NCBI RefSeq assembly: GCF_014164585.1 | Contig: NZ_JACJFM010000013.1 | Span: 1 to 64,000, forward strand | DNA: 64,000 nt | Source: Oceanospirillum sediminis | GTDB taxonomy: Bacteria > Pseudomonadota > Gammaproteobacteria > Pseudomonadales > Halomonadaceae | Direction: 5' to 3' | Shown: in pieces, positions 1 through 8,994 of the stretch | How positions within the stretch are numbered: the first letter of the stretch is position 1 | How the letters are laid out: every line of letters begins with the position of its first letter | Notes under the pieces: generated by a model | What the model saw: only the letters and a program-made list of their open reading frames with translations | Database searches by the model: none | What the model was told of the DNA's origin: nothing | Program-made: the position numbers and the translations under genes

Positions 1-29
1 ATCTGAGCCATGATCAAACTCTTCAGTTT
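1..29 (-). rRNA. 16S rRNA, 5' end only (partial)
   Basis: The reverse complement of the first 29 bases reads as the conserved 5' end of bacterial 16S rRNA, including GAGTTTGATCATGGCTCAG. The gene runs leftwards out of the window. The 5' end is placed by analogy with the E. coli gene. Confidence 0.95.
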
Positions 30-261
30 AAAATCGTTGATTGACTGATCCGAAGACCGGCAATCCAAACTTAGCTCAAAGTTAACAACCCCATCAATTC
101 GAAGAATTGACAGTGAACACAAAAATGAATTCGGGTTGCTTACTCTGATAATCTTGTGACTTTTCACAGATCATCACAGCAAGCGCCCACACGAATTATC
201 TGACTGAATTTTTAAAGAGCAGGCTAAGCGACAAACTCGTCTCGCTCAACCGAGGCTGCGT
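30..261 (-). other. rRNA operon leader with boxA and boxC-like motifs
   Basis: Transcribed leader between the rrn promoters and the 16S start. On the minus strand it holds a boxA antitermination motif, TGCTCTTTAA, at 221-212, followed by a boxC-like TCGTGTGGGCGCTTGC around 194-179. BoxA is the known NusB/NusE loading site in rRNA leaders. No protein gene is seen here. Confidence 0.85.
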
Positions 262-289
262 ATTTTACAGAAGCAGACCTCAGAGTCAA
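262..289 (-). promoter_or_regulatory. rrn promoter P2
   Basis: Minus strand: -35 TTGACT (289-284), 16-base spacer, -10 TAAAAT (267-262), reading towards the 16S gene about 250 bases downstream. The spacing and nearness to boxA fit the promoter-proximal P2 of an rRNA operon. Confidence 0.75.
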
Positions 290-419
290 TCATTTTTTAA
301 TCTTTTTCCGATTCTTCCTGAGAAGAGAGAAAAGAACCTGAGAGAGACTTAAAAGTAAAACTCAGTAAAAACAATTGGTTACTGCTGTTCATCGGGTCAC
401 CCCGTGACAGCGAGGGCGT

Positions 420-475
420 ATTATACGCACCTGGAAGCAGAGTACAACCCTTATTTTTAATTTTTTACATTCCAA
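420..475 (-). promoter_or_regulatory. rrn promoter P1 with AT-rich UP element
   Basis: Minus strand: -35 TTGTAC (447-442), 16-base spacer, perfect -10 TATAAT (425-420), then a GC-rich discriminator ACGCCC. Directly upstream (about 470-448) lies an A/T run typical of an UP element. This is the layout of growth-rate-regulated rrn P1 promoters. It fires away from the diguanylate cyclase gene that starts at 566. Confidence 0.8.
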
Positions 476-565
476 TCAAAATTTTATTCTCCTGGCTACG
501 AAAAAACCTTGTTTTCCCTGACCGAGCTTTTAATCTAGCCTCAGCATATCGAAGGGGAATGCACA

Positions 566-1837
566 ATGCATCGATTAATCAGCCAGCTAAAAGAGTCAAC
601 AATAATCCCTCTGGCACTCCTGATGATTACCATACCTGTTGCCCACTTCGGCTATCAGGAGTTTTCTGTCACAGTAAAGGGACTATTTTCACTGGCACCC
701 TATATAGCATTCACTGCAGCAACAACACTTAGCCTGGTATACGGACGCCTCAGAGTTCTGATGACACTTCTGGTCCTTGTGATTTCTTACTGGGCATTTT
801 CAACCCTGACAGGCCCTGTTGGCCTGTCATGGAACAAGTTCACAATAGAAACTGTATTTAACGCCATTACAATACTTGGCCCTCTGAATATCGCCCTCTT
901 TGCATTCTGGGCTGAAAAAGGCTCACTGATCAGCGATTTGTTTACAAAAACAGCCGCTATAGCGATTCAGGTATTTTTTGTCTGGCTGGTGGCAGAAAAC
1001 CACTATACGGGTGTCCTCCATTTTTTTACCCTGATTTTCTGGCCCTCTATGCACCCCGACTGGCTTAACATCGCTCCCTTTTCATTTATAGCCTTTATTA
1101 TTGCTCTACTGGCGATGGCAATCCGCATTATTACTCAACCATCAACAACAAACGCCGCGCTGCTCTCATCCCTGGTCATTCTCTTTATTGTCAGCCAGCA
1201 ATTATTAATTCCAGGCTACCTGCCAGTTTTTATGTTCCTGGCCGGTTTACTTCTGGTCGGCGCCATTGTGCATGAAACCTTTAATATGGCATTTAAAGAT
1301 GACCTGACAGGACTACCAGGCCGAAGAGCATTGAACGAACAACTGGCTAAACTGGGTCGCCACTATACTATTGCAATGATGGATGTGGACCACTTTAAAA
1401 AGTTTAATGATACCTATGGTCATGACATTGGTGATCAGGTGTTGAAAATGGTCGCAGCAAAAATCAGAAAAGTGACCGGAGGAGGTAAAGCATTTCGTTA
1501 TGGTGGCGAAGAGTTCACCATATTATTTCCAGGCAGAGACCTTCAACATACACTACCTCACCTTGAAATAGTAAGAGAAGTTATTGCAGGCTATCTGATG
1601 CGAATCAGAGATGAGGACCGTCCGGAGGATAACGATGAAGGTAAAAATATGCGTGGACGAAAAAATACAAGAATACAGAAGACACAGAAGAAAGACAGCT
1701 CCGTTGTTTCCGTAACCATCAGCATTGGAGTTGCCCAGAGAGAAGGGATGAATAAAACACCAGAACAGGTTATCAAAGCCGCTGATGAAGCCCTGTACCG
1801 CGCCAAGCATGGCGGAAGAAACAAAGTGAGCACCTGA
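566..1837 (+). CDS. membrane-anchored diguanylate cyclase (GGDEF)
   Basis: Makes cyclic di-GMP from two GTP. The first ~235 residues are a string of hydrophobic segments (about seven or eight membrane spans) with no recognised sensor family. The catalytic GGDEF domain begins at DLTGLPGRRAL (~residue 244) and carries an intact GGEEF signature at ~313-317. No RxxD inhibitory site precedes the signature. A charged insertion rich in Arg, Lys, Asp and Asn (~350-378) interrupts the C-terminal half, which is unusual for the domain. The start has GAAGGGG upstream. The stop overlaps the next start (TGATG), so the SRAP-fold gene is probably translationally coupled. Confidence 0.9.
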   Translation: MHRLISQLKESTIIPLALLMITIPVAHFGYQEFSVTVKGLFSLAPYIAFTAATTLSLVYGRLRVLMTLLVLVISYWAFSTLTGPVGLSWNKFTIETVFNAITILGPLNIALFAFWAEKGSLISDLFTKTAAIAIQVFFVWLVAENHYTGVLHFFTLIFWPSMHPDWLNIAPFSFIAFIIALLAMAIRIITQPSTTNAALLSSLVILFIVSQQLLIPGYLPVFMFLAGLLLVGAIVHETFNMAFKDDLTGLPGRRALNEQLAKLGRHYTIAMMDVDHFKKFNDTYGHDIGDQVLKMVAAKIRKVTGGGKAFRYGGEEFTILFPGRDLQHTLPHLEIVREVIAGYLMRIRDEDRPEDNDEGKNMRGRKNTRIQKTQKKDSSVVSVTISIGVAQREGMNKTPEQVIKAADEALYRAKHGGRNKVST

Positions 1838-2511
1838 TGACCGGCCGATTGATTGTTACCCCATTTAATACAGAAAAATTGTTGCACGACCCTCTACTGG
1901 TCAGACAACCCGTACTAACCGGTTACAATATCCCTCCTAAACAATTCGTCAGCATCATCTGTAACGATCAGACGACCGGAGTCCCCTGTGTATCCGAAGC
2001 CTACTGGGGATACAGTCCTCATTGGCTCAAAGTACTGGATAACGCCCCGTATCTTGCCAGAAGTGAAACTCTCAGCGATAAAACCATGTTTCAGGAAGCT
2101 CTTACACGACGCTGCCTGATACCTGTATCCGGCTACTATGAGTGGAAACGCTATACCCGGCACAAAAAAGCCTTTGCTATCCGACGACCAGAAAACAGAT
2201 CCTTTCTCCTGGCCGGGGTATGCATACGTTATCCCACATCAGAACATACCTGGTATGAAACATTTGCCATACTGACTATTGCATCTAACTCTTTTATTAA
2301 TCTGGTCAGTGAACGCATGCCCGTCGTTATTCACAGACAGGATGCAGAAAGCTGGCTGAATAGCGATATATCGGAAGCAGAGCAACTCATTCAGACAGCT
2401 GAGGAGGATTATCTGGAATACTACCCGGTATCAGAACTGGTTAATAATCCAGCCAATCAATCCAGAGCAGTATCCGAACCAACCAGCAAACGATTTCGTT
2501 ATACCTCATAA
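1837..2511 (+). CDS. SRAP-fold protein (YedK/HMCES family), catalytic residues mostly lost
   Basis: Aligns by eye with YedK/HMCES along its whole 224 residues: MTGRL for MCGRF at the start, WGYSPHW, LARSET for NARVET, SGYYEWKR for DGWFEWKK, and VSERMPV for IHDRRPL. YedK-type proteins shield abasic sites in single-stranded DNA by a covalent bond to Cys2. Here Cys2 is Thr2, the active-site Asn is Leu73 and the His is Ser158; only the Glu (E102) remains. The fold and perhaps DNA binding may be kept, but the usual crosslinking chemistry should be lost. Its start overlaps the stop of the diguanylate cyclase gene. Family call is firm; present function is unknown. Confidence 0.85.
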   Translation: MTGRLIVTPFNTEKLLHDPLLVRQPVLTGYNIPPKQFVSIICNDQTTGVPCVSEAYWGYSPHWLKVLDNAPYLARSETLSDKTMFQEALTRRCLIPVSGYYEWKRYTRHKKAFAIRRPENRSFLLAGVCIRYPTSEHTWYETFAILTIASNSFINLVSERMPVVIHRQDAESWLNSDISEAEQLIQTAEEDYLEYYPVSELVNNPANQSRAVSEPTSKRFRYTS

Positions 2512-2577
2512 ATATCCGAACCCAACGCCCGGATATGAGTCATAGATCAGACATCAGGACAAATAAGAGAGATCAGA

Positions 2578-5394
2578 ATGCCTGCCTCAAGCCGAGTGTT
2601 ACTTAGTTTTATAGGTCTTTTCTTTTTAACAGCGTGCTCACTTATGCCCAATCAATCCACGACAGACATCATAAAAAGCGAGAATGACTCCCGTAGTTAT
2701 CGCAGCCTGACCCTGCAGAATCAACTCGAAGTTATTGTCATTTCAGATCCGGATACCGACAAAGCCGCAGCAGCACTGAACGTAGCAACCGGCAGCGGCA
2801 ATGACCCCGACGATTATCCGGGACTGGCACACTTCCTGGAACACATGCTGTTTCTGGGCACAGAGAAGTACCCTGAAGCGGGTGAATATCAGAGCTTTAT
2901 ATCGAAACATGGTGGCAGCCACAATGCGTTCACCTCTTTTGAAGACACCAATTACTTTTTTGAAGTAGATAGCGATTACCTTAGCCCTACCCTGGATCGC
3001 TTCGCTCAATTCTTTATCAGCCCACTCTTCAGCGAAGAGTATGTTAAAAGAGAGATCAATGCTGTCCATTCGGAATATCAGTCAAAACTGAGAGATGATG
3101 GTCGCCGCCAGTTCGACATACTGAAAGCCATTATCAATCCGGCACACCCCTACAGTAAATTCAGCACCGGCAGCCTGGAAACCCTGAGCAGTAAAGGCAA
3201 AGCTCTGAGCACACGTGAAGCGATGCTCAACTTCTACCAGACAGAATATTCTGCCAACCGCATGTCGCTGGTTATTCTGGGCAAGGAATCACTGAATCAG
3301 CTGGAACAGCTGGCTCGTGAGCTATTCAGCCCGGTTATCAACAGAGAACTGAAAGTAAAAGAGGTTAATCAGCCTCTGTTTACCGAAGGTCAGCTGCCGG
3401 GACTACTGACCATCAAACCACTTAAGGCCAGGCACGAACTCAAGCTTCAGTTTCCGATACCACAAAGCACACCCTTTTATCGGGAAAAACCCACTGGATA
3501 CCTGGCAAACCTGATCGGCCACGAAGGCAATGGCAGCCTGTTATCTGCATTAAAAGCCAGAGGCTGGGCGACAGGTTTATCTGCCGGAAGAGGCATAAGT
3601 ACTCGTGAAAACAGCCTGTTCAGCATCGCCATAAACCTGACAGAAGACGGCTACAAACATCAGTCTGAAGTGATCAATGCTGTATTTAGCTATCTGCAAC
3701 TGTTAAATCAGAGCGGCATTGAACTATGGCGATATCAGGAGCAGAAAGTACTGGCGGAACAGGAATTTCGCTTCAGAGAGCAGATATCCCCCATCCATTA
3801 TGTCAGCAACCTGGCATTCAGCATGCCTCGTTATCCTGCGCAGGACCTGCTGGTCGCTCCTTATCTGATGGATAACTTCAACGAATCGCTGATCAGAGAA
3901 TATCTGAGTTATATGACCCCGGACAACGTCCTGATCACCCGTATCAGCCCTGACGCAGAAACAGACCAGGTATCACCGTGGTTTAATGGCTCTTATGCTT
4001 TCAAAGCGGCATCATCAGATAAGATTGTGCCACTGAGTAGCAATATTTTTAAACTACCAGAACCCAACCCATTCATTGCCAGTAATTTACATCTGAAGAA
4101 AGCTCAACCCACCCGCCCTATAAACATCAGCCCCGTCCCACAGGCCACACTCTGGTTCAGTCATGACACCGAATTCAACACCCCTAAAGCACAGCAGTAT
4201 TTCAGCCTGCAATCACCTGTGAGCTCTGAATCTGTACGTAATGCGGTACTCAGCCAGATGCTATCCAGCTGGCTGAAAGAGGTCAGCAATGAATTTGCCT
4301 ATCCTGCACGCCTTGCTGGCCTGGATTACACCGTGTACAAGCATATCAGAGGTATAACAATTCAGCTGGGCGGATACGATGAACAACAACACCAACTGCT
4401 GGACAAATTACTTTATCTACTGACCCGGACTCCAATTGATCAGGAAAGCTGGCAACTGGTTAAACAAAGCCTGATCAAGCGCTGGAAAAATGCCGACAAA
4501 GCCCCTCTGTATCATCAGATAATGGGAGAAACATCCGCGGTACTTATGACGCCAGACTGGAATGAGAAACAACTGCTCAGTGCAATCGAACCGTTGACAC
4601 TGAAAGACCTTGAAGCATTCAGGTCACAATTTCTCAGCCAGATCTATATCGACAGCATGATCATTGGCAACATGACACAAGAAGAGGCTCTGAACAGCTT
4701 TAATACCGTCATCAGTACCCTGAAGCCAACTCTGACCAAACAGGATGTACCCGGTATTCGAGTCCACGCCCTGACTGAGAACCTGCTTCAGCATCAGCCG
4801 GAGATTGAACACAATGACAACGCTGTCGTTCACTACTATCAGGGACAGTCAGCATCAATTAAAGACCAGGCATTATGGATGCTGGCCGCCCGTCTGCTGG
4901 AGGCGCCTTACTACCATGAAATGCGTACTCAACAACAACTAGGCTACATTGTCTTTGCCAGCTATCACCCTATGATGAAGCTACCGGGGCTTAGCCTGAT
5001 TGTTCAGTCGCCAGGGCATACCCCGGAAGATATCACTCAGCGCAGCAATACGTTTATCCAGACATTCAGCCAGCAACTACCTGATATGCCAGACCGGGAA
5101 TTTGAGCAGCAAAAAGCAGGCCTTATTGCCAACCTGCTGGAAAAAGATGACCACCTGAAAGCCCGCTCTCAGGGTTACTGGAGGGATATGGCTCTGGAGT
5201 ATACCGGATTTGACCGACGGCAACAGCTCGCCACAGCGGTAGAACAGCTGTCTTTACAGGATATCAGCCAGCTGTTTAATAAAGAGATCAACGGAAATCA
5301 AAGCCGCCAGCTGATTGTCAGCTATCAAAGTGGTTCAACCCGTTTCTCAGACTCAGGTACCCTGAAAGCCAGGCTACCAGCAGTTGATCAATAA
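2578..5394 (+). CDS. M16 family zinc peptidase, pitrilysin/insulinase-like lipoprotein
   Basis: A 938-residue insulinase-type metalloprotease, the length usual for protease III (PtrA). A short signal peptide ends in a lipobox LTAC with Cys20, so it is probably anchored in the periplasmic face of a membrane. The zinc motif HFLEH is at residues 85-89 inside GLAHFLEHMLF, and the third zinc ligand lies in INAVHSEYQ some 75 residues on. The second half carries the weakly conserved non-catalytic M16 domains, including the GYIVF segment typical of pitrilysins. Members degrade oligopeptides and small proteins. It is monocistronic and ends at a hairpin shared with the convergent sbcB gene. Confidence 0.9.
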   Translation: MPASSRVLLSFIGLFFLTACSLMPNQSTTDIIKSENDSRSYRSLTLQNQLEVIVISDPDTDKAAAALNVATGSGNDPDDYPGLAHFLEHMLFLGTEKYPEAGEYQSFISKHGGSHNAFTSFEDTNYFFEVDSDYLSPTLDRFAQFFISPLFSEEYVKREINAVHSEYQSKLRDDGRRQFDILKAIINPAHPYSKFSTGSLETLSSKGKALSTREAMLNFYQTEYSANRMSLVILGKESLNQLEQLARELFSPVINRELKVKEVNQPLFTEGQLPGLLTIKPLKARHELKLQFPIPQSTPFYREKPTGYLANLIGHEGNGSLLSALKARGWATGLSAGRGISTRENSLFSIAINLTEDGYKHQSEVINAVFSYLQLLNQSGIELWRYQEQKVLAEQEFRFREQISPIHYVSNLAFSMPRYPAQDLLVAPYLMDNFNESLIREYLSYMTPDNVLITRISPDAETDQVSPWFNGSYAFKAASSDKIVPLSSNIFKLPEPNPFIASNLHLKKAQPTRPINISPVPQATLWFSHDTEFNTPKAQQYFSLQSPVSSESVRNAVLSQMLSSWLKEVSNEFAYPARLAGLDYTVYKHIRGITIQLGGYDEQQHQLLDKLLYLLTRTPIDQESWQLVKQSLIKRWKNADKAPLYHQIMGETSAVLMTPDWNEKQLLSAIEPLTLKDLEAFRSQFLSQIYIDSMIIGNMTQEEALNSFNTVISTLKPTLTKQDVPGIRVHALTENLLQHQPEIEHNDNAVVHYYQGQSASIKDQALWMLAARLLEAPYYHEMRTQQQLGYIVFASYHPMMKLPGLSLIVQSPGHTPEDITQRSNTFIQTFSQQLPDMPDREFEQQKAGLIANLLEKDDHLKARSQGYWRDMALEYTGFDRRQQLATAVEQLSLQDISQLFNKEINGNQSRQLIVSYQSGSTRFSDSGTLKARLPAVDQ

Positions 5395-5404
5395 CAAAGA
5401 AATA

Positions 5405-5434
5405 CTGCTAAGCCCCAATCACAGGGCTTAGCAG
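5405..5434. terminator. hairpin between convergent genes
   Basis: An 11-bp perfect stem (CTGCTAAGCCC with GGGCTTAGCAG, 8-base loop) sits between the converging peptidase and sbcB genes. There is no clear T tract on either side, so terminator activity is an inference from position. Confidence 0.55.
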
Positions 5435-5466
5435 ATATTCAGGCATACAGACAAGCAAGACTTTAA

Positions 5467-6912
5467 TCAGAACAGATGAGAGGGAACCAGTGATTCAACA
5501 TACAACACCAGGTCTTCCAGAATAATCCGATGCTTCGGAGACAGCTCTGTCTGGCTCAGTTCGACCAGACGCTGATTAAACTGCTGAGGAGTCATATTAC
5601 TGGCTGAGGGGTCATTGATCCGCTGCCAGCGATACTCGTCCCACCTCTGCTGCTCTTCCCCGGACAGATACTCCGGATAACTCCGGGCACGATAGCGGAA
5701 TAGCATCTCTTCTAACCGGGCATCCTTAAAGGCCAGATTAAGTCCCGCCAGGTTTTCTGGGGCTGTCTGCCGCACGACTTCCATCTGTTCTTTATCCTGC
5801 GGACTGAAGAACCCTCCGGAGTACAGCATTAAATCAGGATCATATTCAACGGGACGATCACTATAACGATCATCAAATACCTGCTGCAATTTAGCTGTCA
5901 GATCAGGCACTACCTGCAGATTATGCCAGTGCTGTTCGCAAAGCTGTCGGTTAATGCCTGTACGCGTTTCAACATCAGCATCCAGCATAGACACCGGAAG
6001 CACAATCGGACATCGATTCAGATGAATCACCTTCAGAGGTATCCGACTGACATCCAGTTCATCCTGCGCAGTAAAGACCCTGCGACGAATCTCATCAGCA
6101 CTTAACTCTGCCAGAATAGAAGGATCTGCCGACAAATCAAAACAGATTACGCCATTTTTATTGGAAGGATGCTGAGCCAGAGGCACCACAATAGCGGCAT
6201 TACCACGAGCAGCCCCAAACATACCAGACACATGCAGCACCGGCCGCTTGCTGACAATATCCAGCTGGTCCGCCACTTTTCGTTTATCTCTGAGGGTAAA
6301 CAGGTAGTTAAACAGCTTAGGCTGACAGGAGCGAAGCAAACGGGCCAGCGCAATGGTTGCCCTGACATCGGCAACCGCATCATGAGCACCAGCATGTTCA
6401 ATACCATTGGCTGCCGTCAGCAGCTCCAGCTTAAAGCTGGGTAATCCCTCTTCATTAACGGGCCATTCGATTCCCTGAGGGCGCAGTGCATAGGCCGTTC
6501 TGACAACATCAATCAGATCCCAGCGAGAATTACCGTTCTGCCACTCTCTGGCATAGGCATCATAGAAATTCCGATACAGAGTATGGCGCGTCAACTCATC
6601 ATCAAAACGCAACGTATTGTAGCCAAGAGCACAGGTACCCGGCTTACTCAACTCATGATGAATCAAACGGATAAACTCAGCTTCCGGAAAACCATTCTGT
6701 TGCGCATGCTGAGGGGTAATACCCGTAATCAGACAGGCATCAGGGCTGGGGAGGAAGTCATCGGCGGGTGTACAAAAAAACTCTACAGGCTCACCGATTT
6801 CATTCAATTCCAGATCAGTTCGAATACCTGCAAACTGGGCCGGACGATCTTTTCTGGGGTCGGCACCAAAACTTTCATAGTCGTGCCAGAAAAATGTGGG
6901 CTGTGAACTCAA
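5467..6912 (-). CDS. sbcB: exodeoxyribonuclease I
   Basis: A 481-residue 3'-5' single-strand DNA exonuclease of the DnaQ (DEDDh) superfamily, acting in mismatch repair and recombination. The N terminus WHDYESFGADPRKDRPAQFA carries the first catalytic Asp/Glu pair (usually DYETFG). GYNTLRFDDE and HDAVADVRAT supply the further acidic residues and His. The C-terminal SH3-like and helical regions typical of ExoI follow. Start is a TTG with AAGGA eight bases upstream; no ATG lies nearby in frame. It sits downstream of minE on the same strand, about 45 bases away, possibly read through from min. Confidence 0.95.
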   Translation of the reverse strand: MSSQPTFFWHDYESFGADPRKDRPAQFAGIRTDLELNEIGEPVEFFCTPADDFLPSPDACLITGITPQHAQQNGFPEAEFIRLIHHELSKPGTCALGYNTLRFDDELTRHTLYRNFYDAYAREWQNGNSRWDLIDVVRTAYALRPQGIEWPVNEEGLPSFKLELLTAANGIEHAGAHDAVADVRATIALARLLRSCQPKLFNYLFTLRDKRKVADQLDIVSKRPVLHVSGMFGAARGNAAIVVPLAQHPSNKNGVICFDLSADPSILAELSADEIRRRVFTAQDELDVSRIPLKVIHLNRCPIVLPVSMLDADVETRTGINRQLCEQHWHNLQVVPDLTAKLQQVFDDRYSDRPVEYDPDLMLYSGGFFSPQDKEQMEVVRQTAPENLAGLNLAFKDARLEEMLFRYRARSYPEYLSGEEQQRWDEYRWQRINDPSASNMTPQQFNQRLVELSQTELSPKHRIILEDLVLYVESLVPSHLF

Positions 6913-6956
6913 CGTCCAAGTCCTTATAGATTACTGAAAGGCCAGAGAAATCCTGT

Positions 6957-7217
6957 TCAGGACGTGTTCTTTGGCCAGGATACATTAACTTCAATCTGTG
7001 ACCGATGAGGCAGCGCATGGCAGCTGACCTGAATATCATCACTGGCTGAATGAGTATAACGCCGGATTACTTCAATCAGTTCTTTCTGCAAACGAGGCAG
7101 AAAGTCTGGTTGATTTCTCTGCATTCTATCCTGAGAAATCATCAGCTTAAGACGTTCCCGTGCTACATTAGCAGAAGCGTCCTGGTCCCGCTGAAAAAAA
7201 TCACGCAGCCTTTTCAT
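6957..7217 (-). CDS. minE: cell division topological specificity factor MinE
   Basis: An 86-residue protein of normal MinE length. The N-terminal amphipathic/anti-MinCD part (ARERLKLMISQDRM) and the C-terminal dimerising topological domain (LIEVIRRYTHSASDDIQV) are recognisable. MinE stimulates the MinD ATPase and drives pole-to-pole oscillation that keeps FtsZ rings at midcell. The start codon overlaps the minD stop by one base (TAATG), as expected for stoichiometric coupling. Confidence 0.97.
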   Translation of the reverse strand: MKRLRDFFQRDQDASANVARERLKLMISQDRMQRNQPDFLPRLQKELIEVIRRYTHSASDDIQVSCHALPHRSQIEVNVSWPKNTS

Positions 7218-8026
7218 TAGCGGCCTCCAAACATACGGCTTAAAAATCCTTTTCGTTCAACTTCCAGAAAACGCATCGGACGTTCTTCCCCCAGGAAACG
7301 GGCCGTCGTATCCAGATACGCCTGACCGGCATCACTCTCTTTATCATGAACAACCGGGGTTCCTTTATTGGATGCTCTCAGTACAGCATCAGATTCAGGC
7401 ACAACACCGACCAGAGGAATTGCCAGAATTTCTTCAATATCCTGCACCGACATCATATCAGCGTGCTCAACCCTCTCCGGATCGTAACGGGTAATCAGCA
7501 ACTGAGCAGAAACGGGTTTTCCTTCTTCCGCCATTCGGGTCCTGGAGTCCAGTAAGCCGATAATGCGATCTGAATCCCGGACAGAAGACACTTCAGGGTT
7601 GGTCACAACCACTGCGGCCTCAGCAAAATACATTGCCATGATCGCTCCTCGTTCAATACCTGCCGGAGAGTCACACAGAATGTAATCAAAATCATCTTTC
7701 AATTCATTGATGATTTGCTCAACACCTTCTGTTGTCAGGGCATCTTTATCCCGTGTCTGAGAAGCAGGTAGCATATAGAGTCCATCAACTCGCTTATCCT
7801 TAATCAGAGCCTGGCTTAAATTCGCTTCACCACTGAGCACATTAATCAGGTCGTACACCACCCGACGCTCACATCCCATAACAAGATCCAGGTTACGCAG
7901 GCCAACATCAAAATCGATCAGGACGGTACGAAACCCCTGCATAGCCAGAGCCGTACCTATAGACGCACAACTGGTTGTCTTGCCAACCCCACCCTTACCT
8001 GAGGTAATAACAACTACTCTAGCCAA
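7217..8026 (-). CDS. minD: septum site-determining ATPase MinD
   Basis: A 269-residue ParA/MinD-type ATPase. The deviant Walker A motif GKGGVGKTT is at residues ~10-18; VVVITSGKGG and CDSPAGIERGA are diagnostic for MinD. The C-terminal amphipathic helix (GFLSRMFGGR) is the membrane-targeting sequence. It recruits MinC to the membrane to block polar division. Start is TTG with GGGAG seven bases upstream, giving MARVVVITSG. It lies between minC (53-base gap) and minE (1-base overlap). Confidence 0.97.
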   Translation of the reverse strand: MARVVVITSGKGGVGKTTSCASIGTALAMQGFRTVLIDFDVGLRNLDLVMGCERRVVYDLINVLSGEANLSQALIKDKRVDGLYMLPASQTRDKDALTTEGVEQIINELKDDFDYILCDSPAGIERGAIMAMYFAEAAVVVTNPEVSSVRDSDRIIGLLDSRTRMAEEGKPVSAQLLITRYDPERVEHADMMSVQDIEEILAIPLVGVVPESDAVLRASNKGTPVVHDKESDAGQAYLDTTARFLGEERPMRFLEVERKGFLSRMFGGR

Positions 8027-8079
8027 AAACAGACTCCCGTTTTTAAATTAACCATGTTTCAATACAATACAGATACTAT

Positions 8080-8772
8080 TCATCTGATAATCAGATTGTC
8101 GCCATCCAGCCCAATCTCAGTCACGGTTTCATTTTCAGGCCATTCTTCTTTTTCAAAAGTCTGAAAAACACCAGCGATGGACACCAGCTCAGCTTTAAAC
8201 TGCTGACAAAAAATTCTGGCATCCAGGTTCCCCTGAGCTCCAGCTATCGCCTTACCTCTCAAAGAACCCCAGATATGCACATTGCCGTCGGCAATAATTT
8301 CTGCGCCTTCATTCACAGAGCCTACGACAATCAGATCACTGTCCCGGGCATAAATCTGTTGCCCGGACCTCACCGGATTTCTCACAATCCTGGCAGGTTT
8401 AACAGATAATTCTCTGGATTTGCTTACTTCCTGTAACCTTTTCTCACTCTGGGGTGGAAACCATCCCAGGCCCAGAGCCCAGGCAGACTGTTTTATCGCA
8501 TCCTGTGCACAGCGAACGGCGATGGGCATCAGTCCGGACCGTTTACAGACCGCACTAATCAGCTCCAGAGAAACAATCTCGTCACCAGATAACCGTTCAA
8601 AAGCCAGTACAACCGGAGTATGACTAAAAAATGCCGGTGCCCTTCGGGTCTGCTGCTCCAGCTCACGCTCGATATAACCGACATCAGCAGTAAAAAACTC
8701 CAGCGTAGTCACTGTCAGAGCCCCGCCTTTAAACTGGAATGCTGCTTGTTGTCCGGATACGTTCAATGCCAC
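8080..8772 (-). CDS. minC: septum site-determining protein MinC
   Basis: A 230-residue FtsZ polymerisation inhibitor. The N-terminal FtsZ-binding domain (FQFKGGALTVTTLEF) is joined by a linker to a C-terminal right-handed beta-helix (DLIVVGSVNEGAEIIADGNV, HIWGSLRGKAIAG) that dimerises and binds MinD. Start is GTG with AGGG eight bases upstream. First gene of minC-minD-minE; a terminator-type hairpin separates it from phaB upstream. Confidence 0.96.
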   Translation of the reverse strand: MALNVSGQQAAFQFKGGALTVTTLEFFTADVGYIERELEQQTRRAPAFFSHTPVVLAFERLSGDEIVSLELISAVCKRSGLMPIAVRCAQDAIKQSAWALGLGWFPPQSEKRLQEVSKSRELSVKPARIVRNPVRSGQQIYARDSDLIVVGSVNEGAEIIADGNVHIWGSLRGKAIAGAQGNLDARIFCQQFKAELVSIAGVFQTFEKEEWPENETVTEIGLDGDNLIIR

Positions 8773-8869
8773 AACTCAACCCTGATAAAGTAAATAAGCT
8801 TAGCCGTTATACACACTAAATCTATGTGACCACAGGGCATTATACAAGATGTCATTTGATTATAAGAAA

Positions 8870-8923
8870 AAAGAAGCCGGAAACAGGGAGAAATGTCACA
8901 AATTCCCATATTCCGGCTTCTTT
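8870..8923 (-). terminator. rho-independent terminator after phaB
   Basis: A 13-bp perfect stem (AAAGAAGCCGGAA and TTCCGGCTTCTTT) closes a 28-base loop. On the minus strand it is followed by a run of T. It lies between the end of phaB (8995) and the start of minC (8772). Confidence 0.85.
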
Positions 8924-8994
8924 CTATACAAGAAACAGCTCAGACACTATTTCTTCAGTATCCCCGAATATATCGGGGGGGGAACAGCGGAGCA

